From Maniola hyperantus (Eukaryota > Arthropoda > Insecta > Lepidoptera > Nymphalidae), in contig NC_048554.1 in assembly GCF_902806685.2 (NCBI RefSeq), positions 1,302,001-1,366,000 on the forward strand: DNA of 64,000 nt, read 5' to 3'. Positions 27,101 to 42,100 of this stretch are shown piece after piece. Position 1 is the stretch's first letter; the number at the start of each line of letters is the position of its first letter. The notes beneath the pieces were generated by a model. That model saw only the letters and a program-made list of their open reading frames with translations, made no database searches and had not been told where the DNA came from. Made by a program: the position numbers and the translations under genes.

Positions 27101-30100
27101 ATTTTCCTAAAACGAATATAGTGATTAGTGAATATCTCAATATTGTGCATACGAACGTACACATTCATCGTACGGAACCCTCTTCAGGCAAGGTCAAGTC
27201 GCACTTGTCTGGTTTTTGCATACAACTTATACCCAGAGCTCTTGATTGAAAATAATTATTTGGTTAGTTTTGTAATATGCTTAGATACTTCATTTAATTC
27301 ATGATAGGTAAATTTGCACTCGACAGGCGTACCTACATAATATTACGAAGCGTCGCATATAGAGCAAAGCCCGCATACAATGAACTTCAGCAAATCAATC
27401 TGTATGACAAAAGTGACGGGTTTATTTACACTAACTCGAATGCCTACATTCAATATTGAGTATTCGGTTGAGTGATTTCAATTTCATAGGATTCGCTATA
27501 TGAAAACTTCAGTGTTAGGATGATTGTATATTAAAATTTAAAACAGTTTCTATATTCTATTAATTTCTATGTTACACAGAGAAATCTGAATTAAATTTTA
27601 AACCTAATTCCACAGCAGTGAGGCGTGTCACCCAAGATGCTGGCATCATTGCACCTTTGGTTGGCCAAACTAATTATTTGGCCAAGAAGCTGCCAGCTCT
27701 TATGACCCGTTGGTTTTTTTTTTTGCTTTAACTTATATTAGACCACACGCAGTAGATATTTAAAGCTTTCTTAAGATCGCTAAAATTACGACCATACCCG
27801 TGTTTAAGATCACGCGCAATGTGGCCATACCCATCGAATTATACTATAAGCGAACTAGCTCATGCTCATGACTTCATTAGCGTGGACAACACCATTTTAA
27901 AACCCCTATTTCAACCCCTTAGGGGTTTAATTTTCAAAAATCCTTTCGTGCCTACGTGAAATGTCATAATAGTTATCTGCATGCCAAATTTCAGCCTGGT
28001 CCGTCCAGCAGTTTGAGCTGTGCGTTGATAGATCAGTCAGTCAATCATTCAGTCACCTTTTTATTTTATATATTTAGATAAGATCGCTTTCTCTATGGCC
28101 ACACCTAGTGATTTAATTTAGATTCAGCATGGAGCAGCTCTCGACAGTGTAGGATAAAGGAATCATCGCAAATTGAACGGGAATCCGCACACAGGCTTTT
28201 TATGACTCCCTCAAATGGACCGATATTCTTCCCCAAATTCAATATTTGTACAGGGATTGTGTGGAATAGCTGGATTTCATTCGCAGTTCTGTACCTACTA
28301 GCGTATTATTTAAAGTTGTCTGGGCTATTGGAGCATATTACTTTGTCTTGCTACAACCACACCTTTCAAGCTTTTGGCTAGAAATGGACCGAGTTGATAC
28401 ACTTTTTGTAGACTCTTAATACCAAGTCAAACAATCATGCCAAATGATTTAGAGGTCGCTTATATTACACCATAAGCGGTATTAAAAGCTTCCTTAAGAT
28501 CGCTTACACTGCGACCGTATTATATGTGTGACTTTATAAAGTATCTTAAGATCGCTCGCAGTACGGCCATACCCAGTGACTTATAAGTTTAATATCGCTG
28601 TTTCTATGGCCACACCTAGTGACTTAATTTAGATTCAGCATGGAGCAGCTCTCGACAGCGTAGGATAAAGGAATCATCGCAAATTGAGCGGGAATCCGCA
28701 CACAGGCTTTTTATGATTCCCTCAAATGGACCGATATTGTTCTCCGATTCAATATTCGGATATTCGTATGCGGAGTGTGTGAAATTGATTTATTTCATTC
28801 GCAGACAACTTGATGGGTTAAACTGATGGATTTTGGTATGACGGCAGGAATATTCTATCTCTGTCTCGTAATCGTCATTGGTGAATTATAGACAAAGAGT
28901 CCGTGATGGCTAGTCATTCGTTATTTTATAAAAGCTGAAAGTTTCTCTGCGTATTGTCCCCAACATTCTTCGTATTGATTGATTGATTGAAGGACAAACC
29001 AACAAACAAACACACTTCGCATTTATAATACCTTGTAAAATGTGAAATAAAACCCGCCGTGAAAATAAGTCAAGATAGTAAACATTAGCCGTTCCTAGTT
29101 TTAAAGTTAATATCCCTAAGGGGATTTGAGATACGATCCTGGGTAAAATTGCACATTGAAACCGTTTTATTCATGCATAGGATTTTGAATCTTTTCCTTT
29201 AGGTGTAGGTGTTAAAATGGCCTGGCGATGGAACTTGGGATCCGTATCATACGAGTACAAAGAAAGTCGAGACCAACTTGAAAGACCATACGAAAAATAT
29301 TTTCTCCACTATTCTTCGTACACACGGTCGTTCCGAATTATCTATACTAAGTAATATTATATTATCCGAAAATCTATCTGTTACCTTTTTATGACCCGTC
29401 CGTTTAACCAATTATTACGAAATTGGGGGCAGTAGATAGTTTGCATCCTGTAGACAGATATATACTACTTTATATATAAGATGTATATCTAATTACTAGA
29501 CTTTATATATCTACGTTACTGAATTTTTGAAATTCTCAGGAAATAGGGAATAAATTTGATTTATATTGTCGCCAAGCGGACGGTCGCCAATCTAAATGTA
29601 TAAAAGGAAAAGGTGACTGACTGACTGACTGACTGATCTATCAACTCACAGCTCAAACTACTGGACGGATCGGGCTGAAAGGCATGCAGATAGCTATTAT
29701 GACGTAGGCATCCGCTAAGAAAGGATTTTTGAAAATTCAACCCCTAAGGGGGTGAAATAGGGGTTTGAAATTTGTGTAGTCCACACGAAGTCGCGAGCAT
29801 AAGCTAGTGTGACATAAGACCGGTACCTTGATGAGGATCCAAGGCATATAAGTGTCCTCGATTCATCCCATAAACTGACAGGAATAGAATGACTTTCCTT
29901 TTGATTTTCTTCTTCCAAAGGCTTTTCATTTCATAAGGTAGAACTTGGCCTTCACCGATTGGCTACCGAATAGGGAAACTGCGGAAATCCTATCGAAATC
30001 AGGGTAGGAGAAATTTTCCGTTTTAAAAGGAAACGTTTTGGAAGGAGAAAATCAAAAGGAATGCCAGGAAATTCCTCTCAGTGTATTATCATTATTTGTC

Positions 30101-33100
30101 GCGAAATATTTTTATCTGTATGTCGCATATAGGGTTGCCACTTGCCAGGCGTCCGGTTTTAAGCGGACACGTTTGGCTTTTTAAGATCGTGTCCGGCCTG
30201 TCCGGATTTTGTTAGGGTTTTTATCAGGCTAGCCGCACTTTGGATATGTTTTTGTATGAATTTGACCAGCCCTAGGGCGTTTGTGCACTCATCCGTATTC
30301 GGTTCGTATACGTGATTCTTCGAAGTGGCCGTCATACAAATACGCACATTCAATTCATATTTATTGACAGATCCGTGAAATCAAGGATGAGTGCCCAAAC
30401 GCCCTTACGCGCGCACGCAGTGTCTACTGAGCGAGCAACGCAAACAATTAGTTATATTATTATTAGATACTAGCTGACGCCCGCGAATTCGTCCCCGTGG
30501 ATTTATGTTTTTGAAAATTCATGAGGACTCTTTGTTTTCCAGAATAAAAAGTCACTCTCCAGTTCTTTAACTATACCCATGTAAAAAAATCACGTCGATC
30601 TGTTGCTCCAATGTGAAGTGGTTGAATGGCAAACCAACAAACAAACACACTTTCGCATTTATAATATGCGTAGTGATGGGTAGTGATTGTTTTTTTTTAA
30701 ATTTAATACTAATACTAGGTATATTGATTACATCCATTACTAGTTATTTTTTGTGACAGATCTATCACTTATTTCTATCTAATAAACAATTAAACAAACA
30801 CATAACCCTCCTTTGGGCTTCACAGCAGTCGCGTAATAACCAAGTTTTTTAATTTATAAAACGTCCGGCTTTAATTTTTTTAATTTTTTTTTAGGAAGAA
30901 TTTTAAATGTTAAATGACTAATATTACCCTTTCCTTTCCAACTAAGCGTCAAGCTTGTGCTACGAGTAGGTACGACAATAGTGCAACGGGCGGGGTTTGA
31001 ACCGTCGAACCTTCGGTTTTCAGTCCACTCCTTTACCCGTTGAGCTATTATGTTTAGCTATTAAAAAAATATATGTCCGGCTTTGAGAGCAAAATGTCCG
31101 GTTTGATACAACGCCGAGTGCAGTATTTGTATCGAGCCTGGCAACCCTACAAACCTCGTCGCATAGGTAAAGACGGGCACCTCATTTCATACACATCTTT
31201 GCGAAAGAGCAATCCGTCATCATCTCTTGAAAAATATTCTCTAAAATGTTCTCGCCGTGGTTTTCCCATCTTGATAATATCAGCTCTTTTCGTAATAAAA
31301 TGAAGATATCTTTTAAGTAAGAAGATAAAAAACGAAATCATAATGAAGATGGAATGGTATAATTTGTTAAAATGTTGCACCTTAAAACAAAATAAATAAG
31401 ATTTGTAGATCCATATAGAGTTGAGTGGAGCCTAGTCTTTTTGACTTCATCATCAAAATAAGCCATCATCGGTCCACTACTGAGAACGGGTATCCTTTCA
31501 CAATGAGAAGGGATCAGGCAATAATCCAACATGCTGGCCCCAGTGGCGTGCAGGTCATACAGGCATAAATGCACTGCTTACCCCAGTTGTAATAGCTCAA
31601 TGCATATTTTTCATTATGACCTTCCAGTAAACAGGTTCCTACCTAAATAACGCCAACCCTAGGTTCGAACAATGTGCACGCCACTGGCTGGCCCACTGCG
31701 AATTGGCAAACTTCACACACCTTTCAGAACATTATAATATGGAGAACTCTGAGGCAGCAATTCCTCACGATATTTTCCTTCAACATTAAAGCAAGTGATA
31801 TTTTATTGCTTAAAACGTACATAACTTCGAAAAGTTATTAGTGCATGCGCGGGATCGAACCCCCGACCTCACGAATAGGTAGCGGACGTTTTAAATACTA
31901 GGCTATCATGACAATAGATAATGTAAAAAATAATCACGATTCTATTGCTCTAAACTGTTTTTTTTAAGAATATTAGCCATGTTGAATGCCCTAATATTCC
32001 CCTTTCCTCTCCAACTACGGTACGACAATTAAATAGTGCAACGGGCGGGGTTTGAACCGTCGACCTTTCGGTTTTCAGTCCACTCCTTTACCCGTTGAGC
32101 TTCATATTCAGGCTCTATAAAATTAAATTCAAAGGTCTCTAACAGCTTTTGGTGACGTAAAAAAGACAAAGAATTCGAAAGATCAACACGGTGTATTTAT
32201 TAAGAAAGCGCCTAAGAAAGTATGTCGGTTCGGCTCACAATACAGGCTGCTCCATTTCAGCCTGATGAGGAAACACAATGCTTTGGATTATTCAGAGCTG
32301 CCTGTATACGAGACGAGACCTCGTCCGCTTGGAGTTTGAATTATTACACTTTTTCTGCGTTTTTTGTGTAAAATATGGATTTAAATTGCGACTAAGGTAA
32401 ATTGTTACAAAATATTATTATTGTTAGATGTTTTCCATCTAAAATATGAATTATGATAAGCAAAAAAAGTTGCACAAAATAATCGTTGACATTGTCAAGC
32501 AATAAAATATATGCAGGTACTGCTGGATATAGGTCTCTCTCTAGGTTGTATGGATTTCCACACGCCATGTATCGAAAGTAATGTGTATCGACCTAGAAGG
32601 AGATAGCAGATTTGTAGAGCACTGTCTCTGTCGTTGAGACCGACAAAACGTCATATACACAGGAAACACAGGTATGAGTGACAGAGACAGCACCGAAATC
32701 TACACAGGCCGCGTTTCTGTAGATTACCTAACACGGATTTGATAAAATAATATAATTATTATTCAATAAAAAATACAAATGCTAATTATATTCTAACAGT
32801 ATTTTTGGATTTGTAAGACAATTATTAATCTCAAATTAATCCTAATTAGATACCATAAGGATCCTTTTACAAAAAATATAATTATTCATAAAGCTTAGAG
32901 TGATTTAGACGCGAATGCACTTTTTGTGAAAATGATTGAAACCTTTGTTGTTGTTCTTGTTAACATTATACCTAAATTTTTCCAAGTTTTTGTATTCTGA
33001 CTTGGAAAATCCTGTGTTAGGACGTACGACCTTGCTGAAAAACTACGGAGGTACCTACTGCGAAAATATAAAAATAGCCATGGTAATTAATTTAATGAAG

Positions 33101-36100
33101 TTATGCTTGGTAAGCCACCAGAATATACCTACCACATTCTTGAATACTTAATGAGGTGCTGAGAAAAAAAATTGGCTGTAAAAAGTGCAAATAGATTTAT
33201 CATCATAACCAACCCATCGCGATTCATGGCCTCCTAGTCCAAAGGTTCCGGGTTTAATCCCGGGCACGCATCTCTAACTTTTCGAAGTTATGTGCGTTTT
33301 AAGCAATTAAATATGACTTGTTTTAACGGTAAAGGAAAAATCGTGAGAAAACACATTAAAGCATATGAAATCCGCCATTTTGATTTTTTTAAGATTGTTA
33401 TGTACTTAGGTACCCAGTGACACTCGCGTCATCAAGAATAATAATTTATCAAAATCGGTAGAGCCGTTGAGTTGTTACGAGAGGACATAGGATCAGACAT
33501 AAATACATAGTCGAACACATAACCCTCCTTTGGGCTTCGACGCTGAAGTAGATGTTCTAGATCTTCTCTATATATAAAAATGAATCGCTGAGTTTGTTGC
33601 TGATCGCAAATCTCGAGAACAGCTGAACCGATTTCGCTAATTCTTTTTTTAATAATATTCCTTGAAGTACAAGGATGGTTCTTATGGAGAGAAAAATTTA
33701 AAAAATTAGAATCGACTGTTAGGCGGAACGAACACACGAGTAGATAATATTATCTACTCGTGTGGTACGAAGTTCGCCGGGGCAGATAGTCCTTCACATA
33801 TAAAAGGAAAAGGTGACTGACTGACTGACTGATCTATCAACGCACAGCTCAAACTACTGGACAGATTGGACTGAAATTTCGCATGCAGATAGCTATTATG
33901 ACATAGGCATCCGCTAAGAAAGGTATTTTGAAAATTCAACCCCTAAGGGGGTGAAATAGGGGTTTTGAAATTTGTGTAGTGCACGCGGACGAAGTCGCGA
34001 GCATAAGCTAGTTGTAAATATAAAAAGTTTTATCCCTTATGTATTCTGGCACATTAGAATAAGATTATGAAAAATTTTCCCTAACAATTTTTGGGAAAAG
34101 CAACATTGAAAAACATTTGTACAAAAGGAACGTAGGCGGGAGGGAATCTCATCTTTTATGATACGAACGTTATTCAGGGACTCAAAAGGTTTTTAACAAA
34201 CTTCCTCAAGTACGTGGCGGTGTTACATTATGATTTTGAAAATACTTTGAGGGCCGGTACGGCTGCAAAATCTTAACCATCTTTTGTCATTTTACTAGCT
34301 GATGCCCACGACTTCGTCCGCGTGGAATTAGGTTCTGTAAAATCCTGTGAGAACTCGTTGATTTTCCAGGATAAAAAGTAGCCTATGTCACTCTTCAGGT
34401 CTTTATCTATGCAAAAAATCCCGTCAATCCGTTGCACCGTTGCGACGTGATTGAAGGACAACCCAACAAACCAACACACCAACATACCAACACACCAACA
34501 AACCAACAAACAAACACACTTTCGCATTTATAATACCTAAGGGTATAAGGGTAATGATTTCACCTACTTTATTATTACTTACATTTTGGTTTTAACTGTC
34601 CGAAACTTCTGGCTCCACGGAAGACCAGCGCTGCGCCTGTGTTCCCGCCACAGGCGCAGCAAATGTTGAATGGAGTCAATTTTGGTACCACACACCACGC
34701 ATCTTATTTTGAGTGTTTTATTTTTTAATTAATAGTCACGAAACCAAGCTATAGTCAAAGATACACTATGGAAGTCGCAGTTAGTATGCAATTTGGTGGT
34801 AGAGTAGTGTAGATAAGTTTACTTAGAGTTTACATGCATCCAATAAAACATCCACGACGTTTCAGAGCTAGCAGTATTTGTATTATACTGTACACACTTT
34901 GGGTAAAGCACTTCTAACATAAATTAATCTGTGACATAACTAACTCTGTACCTATAGTATAAGAGCTTACCACTAAAAAGGATCGGAAAGCTAACCTATA
35001 AATTCATATCCATACTAAGTAATATTATATAGTAAATTCGAAGATGTATCTAGCTATCTGTCTATATGTCTCTCTGTCACGGTTTCACGGTCCAAGATCT
35101 AAACGATTTTTGACGAAATTTCGTTCAAAAATGGCTTGATCCCAGAGACGGACATAAGCTACTATTTATTCCTGAAAATAAAAGAGTTCCCACGGAGTTT
35201 TCAACTAACCTAAATTCACGCAAATCCACGCCACGAAACCAATAGCTATAGTCAAAGATACACTATGGAATTCACAGTTAATACCTATGTAATTAAGGTG
35301 GTAGAGTCACAGAATATATAATAGTACTAACGTATAGAGTGGTAATAGAGAAATGTAGATAAGTTTACTTAGAGTTTACAGTTTACATGCATCCAATAAA
35401 ACATCCACGGCATTCCAGAGCTAGTATTTGTACTACACTGTACACACTTTGAGTATCGCACTTCTAACATAAATTTAATCTGTGACATAACTAACTCTAT
35501 ATAGTGCGAGAGCTCGCTGCTAAAAATGATCGGAAAGCTAACCTATAAATTCATATCCATGAATGCAAAAGTGTTTCTATGAATCTGTCTGCTGCCTTCT
35601 CAATTCTCACGGCTCATCTGCTTAACCGATTTTGAAGAAATTTGACCCAAACATAGAGCAAAAAAATGCTGCATCCCGGAGACGGACATAAGTTATTTTG
35701 TATCCCTAAAAATCAAAGAATTTCCAGGAAATTTTGATATAACCTAATTCACGCGGACGAAGTCGCGGGCATCATCTACCTATAGAAAGTAGTAAAGAGA
35801 TGAAAATTAAAAAAAGTAGATACCTACTCACATTAACTTTTTCGCATCTAATTATTTTACTTAAAAATTTGGTTTGATTGTCCAATTAACCATAATAAAC
35901 CATGGTTTATGATGGTTAATTATTATACAGATTTAAGTGTTTTGTATTTTAAAAAAAGAACAAATAAATGTAATTAGTTTGTGGTAAAAACATTAGCTTT
36001 ACATAGTTGAGAAAATGCGCACTTAATTTTAATTCTATCTAAAAACTATAACACCTTAGGTGGTAAATAAATAAAGCAAATAATATTAGATGATGCCCGC

Positions 36101-39100
36101 GATTTCGTGGGCGTGGATTTAGGTTTTTTTGAAAATCTCGTGGGAACTCTTTAATTTTTGTTGTTAAAAGCCTATCTCCTTCCCCGGGATGTAAGCTAAC
36201 TCTTTTCTAAATTTCATCAAAATCAGTTGAACTATTGGGCCGTGAAAACCTAGCAGACAGACACACTGTCGCATCCATACTTATTAATCCATACTTAATA
36301 TTATAAATGCAAAAGTGTGTCTGTCTGTCTGCTAGCTTTTCACGGCCCAACCGTTCAACCGATTTTGATGAAATTTGGTACAGAGTTAGCTTATATCCCG
36401 GGGGAGGACATAGGCTACTTTTTATTCCGGAAAATTAAAGAGTTCCCACGGGATTTGTAAAAACCTAATTCCACACGTACGAAGTCGCGGGCATGAGCTA
36501 GTTTATAATATTAGTATGGAGTATGGTCGGAGTATGGAAGTATGGATTTCTGTCAAATTGTCACCTAAATACAAACTACTTACTATATGCAGCTATTTTA
36601 CATTAATCTAGAGACGCTCATGATCTCTCTAATTTCCTTTAAAAGGGGAAGTGATATAAATTTTCGTTCCTTCCGCGTGTCACTAACATCGGGAGTTAAC
36701 TCGGCAGCTGTGTAAGATAAGTTAACTTTGTACTTTGAATCTTCCATTAAAATAAGTAGCCATTTCTTAAGATCTTAAAGTTAATAATAATAATGTGCAG
36801 CGGGTGGCCGACGAGGTATAGTACGCGGCAGAAAATAATGTACATCGGCCTTTAGAATGACATTACGGCTTTGTAGAGCGTTGTCTCTGTCACCCATACC
36901 TATATGAGGCTTTCGACTAGGTGTACGCGGCAGAAAATAATGAACATCGGCCTTTAGAATGACATTTCGGCTAAATAGGGCGTTATCTCTGTCACTCATA
37001 CCTATATGACGTTTTGTCGGTCTCAACGACAAAGACAATTCTCTACAAATCCGGTATCTCTTTCTAATGGTCGATGTACACTATTTTCTGCCGCATACTG
37101 TAGCCTTAGTAGTGACTAGTGACTGTCTCGTTGGTCTACCTTGTTAGTATGTTCGACTGCAGATGACGAGGACCTGGGCTCGATTCCCGGGTCGGGTCAA
37201 AAATAGATTAATTATAACAGCTGTCATTCTATTGGGAGAGGATACCACGGTAGACCCAGAAGACCTGAGTTCGATTCTGGACCTCTAACTTTTCGGGTGT
37301 TATAGTGCGTTTAAGCAATTTAATATCACTTGCTTTGACAGTAAAGGAAAACATCATGAGGAATATGTCTTCCATAATGTTTTTAAAGAACTGTGAATTC
37401 TACCAATCCACACTTGAACAGCGTGGTAAACTATAGCCTAAACCCTTTTCATTTGAGTGAAAACCTGCATGTGTGAGAGTGTTCTGTATTTTTTTCAAAT
37501 ATGTATGAAGTCTTCAAATCCGCACTTAGCCAGCAGCGTGGTAGACTATGGCCTAAACCATTCTCATTCTGAGGGGAAATACGAGCTCAGTAGTTGGTCG
37601 GCGATGGGTTGAGATGATGATGAGGACTTCCGTCCGAAAAAAGATCTAAGTTACTTTTAAGTCACGCCAAAGAATTTCTAAAAACAAAATCTACAGCCAC
37701 TAGCTCTTACACTATAATGCATGAGAGGTTGTACAGCGTACACAAGTATGCGATCCTCCGTGTTCAACGCTTCAAGTTTAATAACATTCAGTAAATTACA
37801 GTCGCTCCCGCTGTAATATACACGCGCTGTCAACATTGTTAGTTGCTGAGTTGACTTACATTACACTCCTGTGATAGTTTCATTTTGACTCTATAGGTAT
37901 TATTTATAACAGCTGTCATTCTGTTGGGAGAGTCTACCACCGTAGACCAGGCAGTCCTAAGTTCGATCCTGGACCTGTAACTTTTCGGGTGTTAGTGTAT
38001 GTTTTAAGCAATTAAATATCACTTGCTTTGACAGTGAAGGAAAACATGCATGACTCAGAGTCTTCCACAATGTTTTTAAGAAGTGTGAAGTCAGCCAATC
38101 CACACTTGAACAGCGTGGTAAACTATAGCCTAAACACATGTCCTTTTGAGAGAAAACCCATGCTTATTAGTGGACTTACAATGGGTTGATATGATTATAA
38201 TGACTTCCGTCCGAAAATTGATCCGAGTTACTTTTAAGTCGCACCAAAGAACTTCAAAAAAACAAAATGTACAGTCACTAGCTTTTACACCATAATGCAT
38301 GAGAGGTTGTACAGCGTTCACAAGTGTGCGATCCTCCGTGTTCAACGCTTCAAGTTTAATAACATTCAGTAAATTACAGTCGCTCCCGCTGTAATATACA
38401 CGCGCTGTCAACATTGTTAGTTGCTGAGTTGATTTACATTACACTCCTGTGATAGTTTAGTTTTGACTCAGTGGGGATTATTATCAAAACTATCATTCGA
38501 TTGGGAGCATCCACCACAGTAGGTTGTCACATAGTGATAGTTGATATACTTAGACAGTTTTATCTTTCATCAAGATCAACCCATCGCAGGCTCACTACAG
38601 AGCACGGGTCTCCTCTCAGAGAGAAGGGTTTTGGCCATTGTCTACCACGATGGCCATGTGCGGATTGGTAGACTTCACACACCTTTGAGAACATTGTGGA
38701 GAACTCTCAGGCATGCAGGTTTCTCACGATGTTTTCCTTCACTGTTAAAGCAAGTGATATTTAATTATTACTTAAAAAACGCACATAACTCCGAAAAGTT
38801 CGAGGTGCGTGCCCGGGATCGAACCCCCGATCTCCCGAATAAGAGGCGGACGTCCTAACCACTTGGCTATCAAGGCTCTAGTTTGCATGTGTTAGCTTAT
38901 TGAAGTTAGTTTAATGAATTAGACAATATTTGACTCATCCGATGTCACGCGATCTGTGGCGGGATAGCCATCTTGATTCGATTTGTATAAATACGAGTGT
39001 TTGACAGTTATTACTTCAGTCTTGTTCCGACTCGAGACTCAACGACTATTAGAATAGAATAGAATAGAATAGAAATCATTTTATTGGTTGATCCAACACA

Positions 39101-42100
39101 CTATAAACACAAACACAAATATTTACAAAAAAAAAAAAAATTAATATTAAATACTTTTGTGTTTAGGTCGATATTTTGATTAAGTGGTTACAATTATAGC
39201 AATTGTGCCCTAATCAAGTTAATATTGCAGTTAGGTCATTATAAAGATTAAATCTCTCGATAAGCCTCTACACGTTGTGTTCTATATCCACGTGCAAGCT
39301 TTATATGAGGAAACATTTTAATAACTTATAAAATAGATATATTGCTATTACATGTGAGTGGGAAAAAAAACTCCCCTAGGCCTCACGTCCCTCGCTTAGC
39401 ATAATGATTTTGTCTACACCTAACCCTAGCAAGAAAGCTTACCCGTCGCATCCCCTGTTCGTATCTATTAGTCAGAAGATTATGTATTTAGTATCGTGTA
39501 ACCTCGCACCAGCGATGCATTAATCCACAGTTAGACGTCTACCGCATGTAAATTGCGGGCCCCGGTTTCATTAAATGCTTTAATAAAACTCCCCTGGGGC
39601 TTCGCTCAGCGTTGGGTTGAGGTCTTACTGCGAGCTGTGCTATTAATATTGTGCTCATAATACCTAGGCTATACAATGTTCTAGTCTAACCTGATTAATT
39701 GCTTCGTTAGGCTATTTTTAATCCCGGAACACTACCCTTATTACTAATTTCGAAAGTGTGTTTGTTTGTCTTTCAATCACCTTACAACGTAGCAATTCAT
39801 TGGCGTGACTTTTTGCATGTATATAGTTGAAAAATTGGTAAGTGACATAGGCTACTTTTTATCTCGGAACATCAAAGAGCTCCCACTGGATTTTAAACCC
39901 AAAATCCACACAGGCATCAACTAGTTTAAAAAATTAATGAAAATAGCGAGCAAACGAGCAGGCGGGTCACCTAATGTTAAGTGATTACCTCCACCCATGA
40001 ATATTTGCAGTACCAGAGGAACCGCCAATGCGTTGCCGGCCTTTCAGGAATTTGTTGGTCTGCCCCTTGAATAACCCAATGTTGTAATCTAATGGGAACA
40101 CCGCCGATAGGAATTGATTCCACAGTTTGCATGTGCGTGCAAAGAAGGATGTGGCACAACGGGCGGTCGAAGTGCACCAGGCAGTGTTAGATATACCTAC
40201 TATTCAAACTCAAAACTCAAACTCAAATTATTTATAGGTAAAATTTTACGCTTAGGTGATGGCCTACTGATGGTAAAAATTTTAATTTGTAAGATGATAT
40301 AGTGGTGCTAATTAAACGCTACGAGCTACTATTTTAGAAGATCCTTATATAGCTAGTAGTCAGACTCTATCCTATAAAAGTTTTAAACGCTTATAAAATT
40401 TCCGAGCGAGAGTTGAGACTGCAAAAGGAGACGTTGCATTTCAGTAGTTCCTACTTCCTAGGTATTCCTAGGTATTTGACGCGATTCATGATTCCCGCAA
40501 ATTGAGTTAGATCCAGCTTTCTGAAGTACTAAGTAAACATTGCAGGTAAAATGTTCCGCGTACAGTAATAAGGGGTTTAATTGCCGCTTTCCAGTGGCGG
40601 ATTTTTAGTCTTGGCCGCCCTAGGCCCCAGGATTTCGTAAGTACCAGCCGCCCCTTTCTCAACACCCATTAATCATGGTCGCAGCCATGAGTTGAGGGCG
40701 GGGGGGAGGGGGGGGCTCTAGAAAGGACCTCGAGCGCAGCAGGCGCAATTTTTTTTGTTACTAAAAAAAGTGATTTTTGTCATGATTGTCCGCCTCTAAT
40801 ATCTAGCCGCCCTACGCCCGGGCCTACTGGGCCTTAGGGCAAATCCGCCATTGTCGCTTTCGAAGGTTCTTCTTCTTCTCAATCGTTCACTCTTGACAGA
40901 GTGGTCGTGGCTATGAATTGTTCACTGCTGCTCGTGCGATCTCCCTCCAGCGACTTCTATTGGTGGCATTATGTGCACACACGTGCTTCGAAGGTTGCTT
41001 TAAAGTAAATAAGAGTTAGACAGGTATTTCATACTACCTAGTTGGTGCACGGGTGAGCTGACCTATTCTACAGACAAAAATATGAATATCTAAATATATA
41101 AAAGGAAAAGGTGACTGACTGACTGATCTATTAACGCACAGCTCAAACTACTGGACGGATCGGGCTGAAAGGCATGCAGATAGCTATTATGACGTAGGCA
41201 TCCGATAAGAAAGGATTTTTGAAAATTCAACCCCTAAGGGGGTGAAATAGGGGTTTGAAATTTGTATAGTCCACGCGGACGAAGTCGCGAGCATAAGCTA
41301 GTATTGTATATAAAGCTACGGCCACACCTGCGCCTCGAACGCTCAGGGGATGCGGGAGCGTCCACGACGCGAAGCCATACGAGCACACATAGTACGCGAC
41401 AGGTCGTGATGGCAATCGGGGAGAGAACGCCCCGTACACCCGCACAGCCCCTGCACTAACATGGTGCGGGGGAGTGCGGGTGACATGCGGGGCGTCTCCC
41501 CTCTTCATACCCCGATTGCCATCTCGACTCCACGTGGCACTCTATCGTCCATAAGTCACATCAGGGGGCACGGGAGGCCCCCGCCACGACGAGCCAAACT
41601 AAAGGACGGGTTGATATTATATTATGACATCTATTACATCGCATTTGATATTTTTTTTGATATTCGCGTGGCCACCGCACTGATAAGAAATGAAAGATTT
41701 CTCTCATTTGAGACAGCTTCCAACTTCTAATGTACTTATACTACACACGGCCAAGGAGAAGCAACAGCATAATAATTATATTATTAAAAGTATAGATGAC
41801 TTGCTGAGGCTCGTGACTTCCGCGTGGATTTAAATGTTTAAACATCCTGTAGAAACTTTGTTTTTCCGGAATAAAAAGTAGCCTATGTCCAGGCCCAAGT
41901 CTTTAATTATGTATATACAAAAAATCACGTCGATCCGTTGCTCTAGACTCTAGCCCCCTAACAAATAAACCTGGAATATCGGTGGAATAGTTATACTCTG
42001 TTTTGTCTTTCTCTGTCATCAGTAATTTGACATTTGAAGGAAAAAGACAAAACAGAGTATAACTATTCCACCGCTATTCCAGGTTTATTTGTAAGAGGGT

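Larger units (their letters stand above)
30131..31148. mobile_element. Candidate MITE with AGGGTTGCCA termini, carrying nested repeats
   Basis: Left AGGGTTGCCACTTGCCAGGC and right GAGCCTGGCAACCCT are inverted; GTCCGG words near both ends agree. Inside lie a family 2 Helitron and a SINE B. No clean target duplication was found. Confidence 0.5.

Noticed and set aside
29209..29394. 61-residue + strand ORF as a gene
   Set aside because: Chance length in AT-rich intron, no domain or splice context.
37130..37205. Possible tRNA gene
   Set aside because: SINE D fragment; the fold cannot be closed and no 3' end is seen.
41227..41730. ORFs on both strands over a GC-rich block
   Set aside because: Inverted-repeat composition gives open frames on both strands; one even starts in a Helitron.
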